A DNA stretch of 64,000 nt from an uncultured Clostridia bacterium. GTDB lineage: Bacteria > Bacillota > Clostridia > TANB77 > CAG-508. The number at the start of each line of letters is the position of its first letter. Position 1 is the stretch's first letter. The stretch is from the NCBI GenBank assembly GCA_934121885.1, contig CAKOVH010000001.1, positions 148,059-212,058 on the forward strand. Direction: 5' to 3'. The position numbers and the translations under genes were made by a program. Below are positions 63,874 to 64,000 of the stretch, piece by piece. Under the pieces are notes generated by a model. That model was not told the origin of the DNA and made no database searches. It saw nothing but the letters and a program-made list of their open reading frames with translations.

Positions 63874-64000
63874 CTATTTTATTTCATCAAGTTTCTTTTG
63901 CTCTTTTATTTCTAATTTTTTCCTTTCTCTTTCAAGTTCTTTTAAACTCTTTTTAGGTGTTGGCATTTCTTCTGGCATCATTCCACCAATATCTGCAATT
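63874..64000 (-). CDS. C-terminal end of an unknown protein, 5' end outside window (partial)
   Basis: An open frame enters from the right edge and stops at TAG (63874-63876). Its last 42 residues are a short MMPEEMPTPKKS-type linker followed by a Lys/Glu-rich helix (KELERERKKLEIKEQKK), probably a coiled-coil end. Family cannot be judged. Confidence 0.5.
   Translation of the reverse strand, partial: IADIGGMMPEEMPTPKKSLKELERERKKLEIKEQKKLDEIK

Noticed and set aside
1..64000. Prophage, insertion sequence or integrase
   Set aside because: No transposase, integrase, capsid or terminal repeats were recognised; only the small toxin operon and the 59-residue gene look mobile or foreign.

Overview
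The window is very A+T-rich and densely coded, mostly on the minus strand. Its gene content is that of an anaerobic, spore-forming Clostridia-type Firmicute: spoVG, sleB, whiA, remA, rpoZ, fhs, an Asp23/AmaP locus, 6S RNA, and an OLE-type RNA next to oapA. I cannot name the genus; an uncultured gut lineage would fit.

Layout. 1-14252: a twelve-gene minus-strand operon for a surface polysaccharide, read from a PglF-type dehydratase at 14187 through an aminotransferase, a phosphoglycosyl transferase, the WbpB/WbpE/WbpD/WbpA set for a diacetamido-glucuronic acid, two GT4 transferases, a Wzy polymerase, an asparagine-synthetase-like protein and a truncated Wzx flippase. 14326-15137: a small plus-strand toxin-antitoxin operon. 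15253-20838: galE, TM2 and DUF2752 proteins, oapA with an OLE-like RNA of about 600 nt, and a GNAT / DUF402 / radical-SAM operon. 20937-30194: U32 peptidase, then miaB-HTH-mutS-nucleoside kinase-RNHCP. 30286-36910: sleB, fhs, divPAP, xseB, xseA, nusB, amaP, asp23. 37010-43740: fmt, def, priA, a CMP-kinase-like gene, rpoZ, remA, yicC. 43881-53471: a pilin-like Ig/GLUG surface protein, a RelA/SpoT-domain protein, spoVG, murC, a transglycosylase, hemW, whiA, prmC. 53490-61341: 6S RNA and truB-nrnA-rbfA-infB-ylxQ-ylxR-nusA-rimP. 61561-64000: tRNA-Glu, mrnC, rbgA and two unknown genes.

Main observation. Four otherwise intact genes (sleB twice, fhs, the GT51 transglycosylase and the pilin-like gene) are broken by a +1 shift, and all five breaks have the same form: an in-frame CGG codon followed by A, with the frame resuming at GGA (Gly). 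By eye on both strands I found no other in-frame CGG in any gene here, while CGU, CGA and AGA serve for Arg. This looks like a lineage-wide decoding rule: CGG is not a normal sense codon, and CGGA is read as glycine with a +1 shift. If real, it would mean many 'pseudogenes' of this lineage are functional. A systematic sequence artefact remains the main alternative.

Other points: a possible OLE ribonucleoprotein locus (OLE RNA plus OapA with its DxxxD motif), a dinucleotide repeat lying between promoter elements upstream of the pilin-like gene, and a polysaccharide locus that could make a sugar chain carrying both amino and carboxyl groups.
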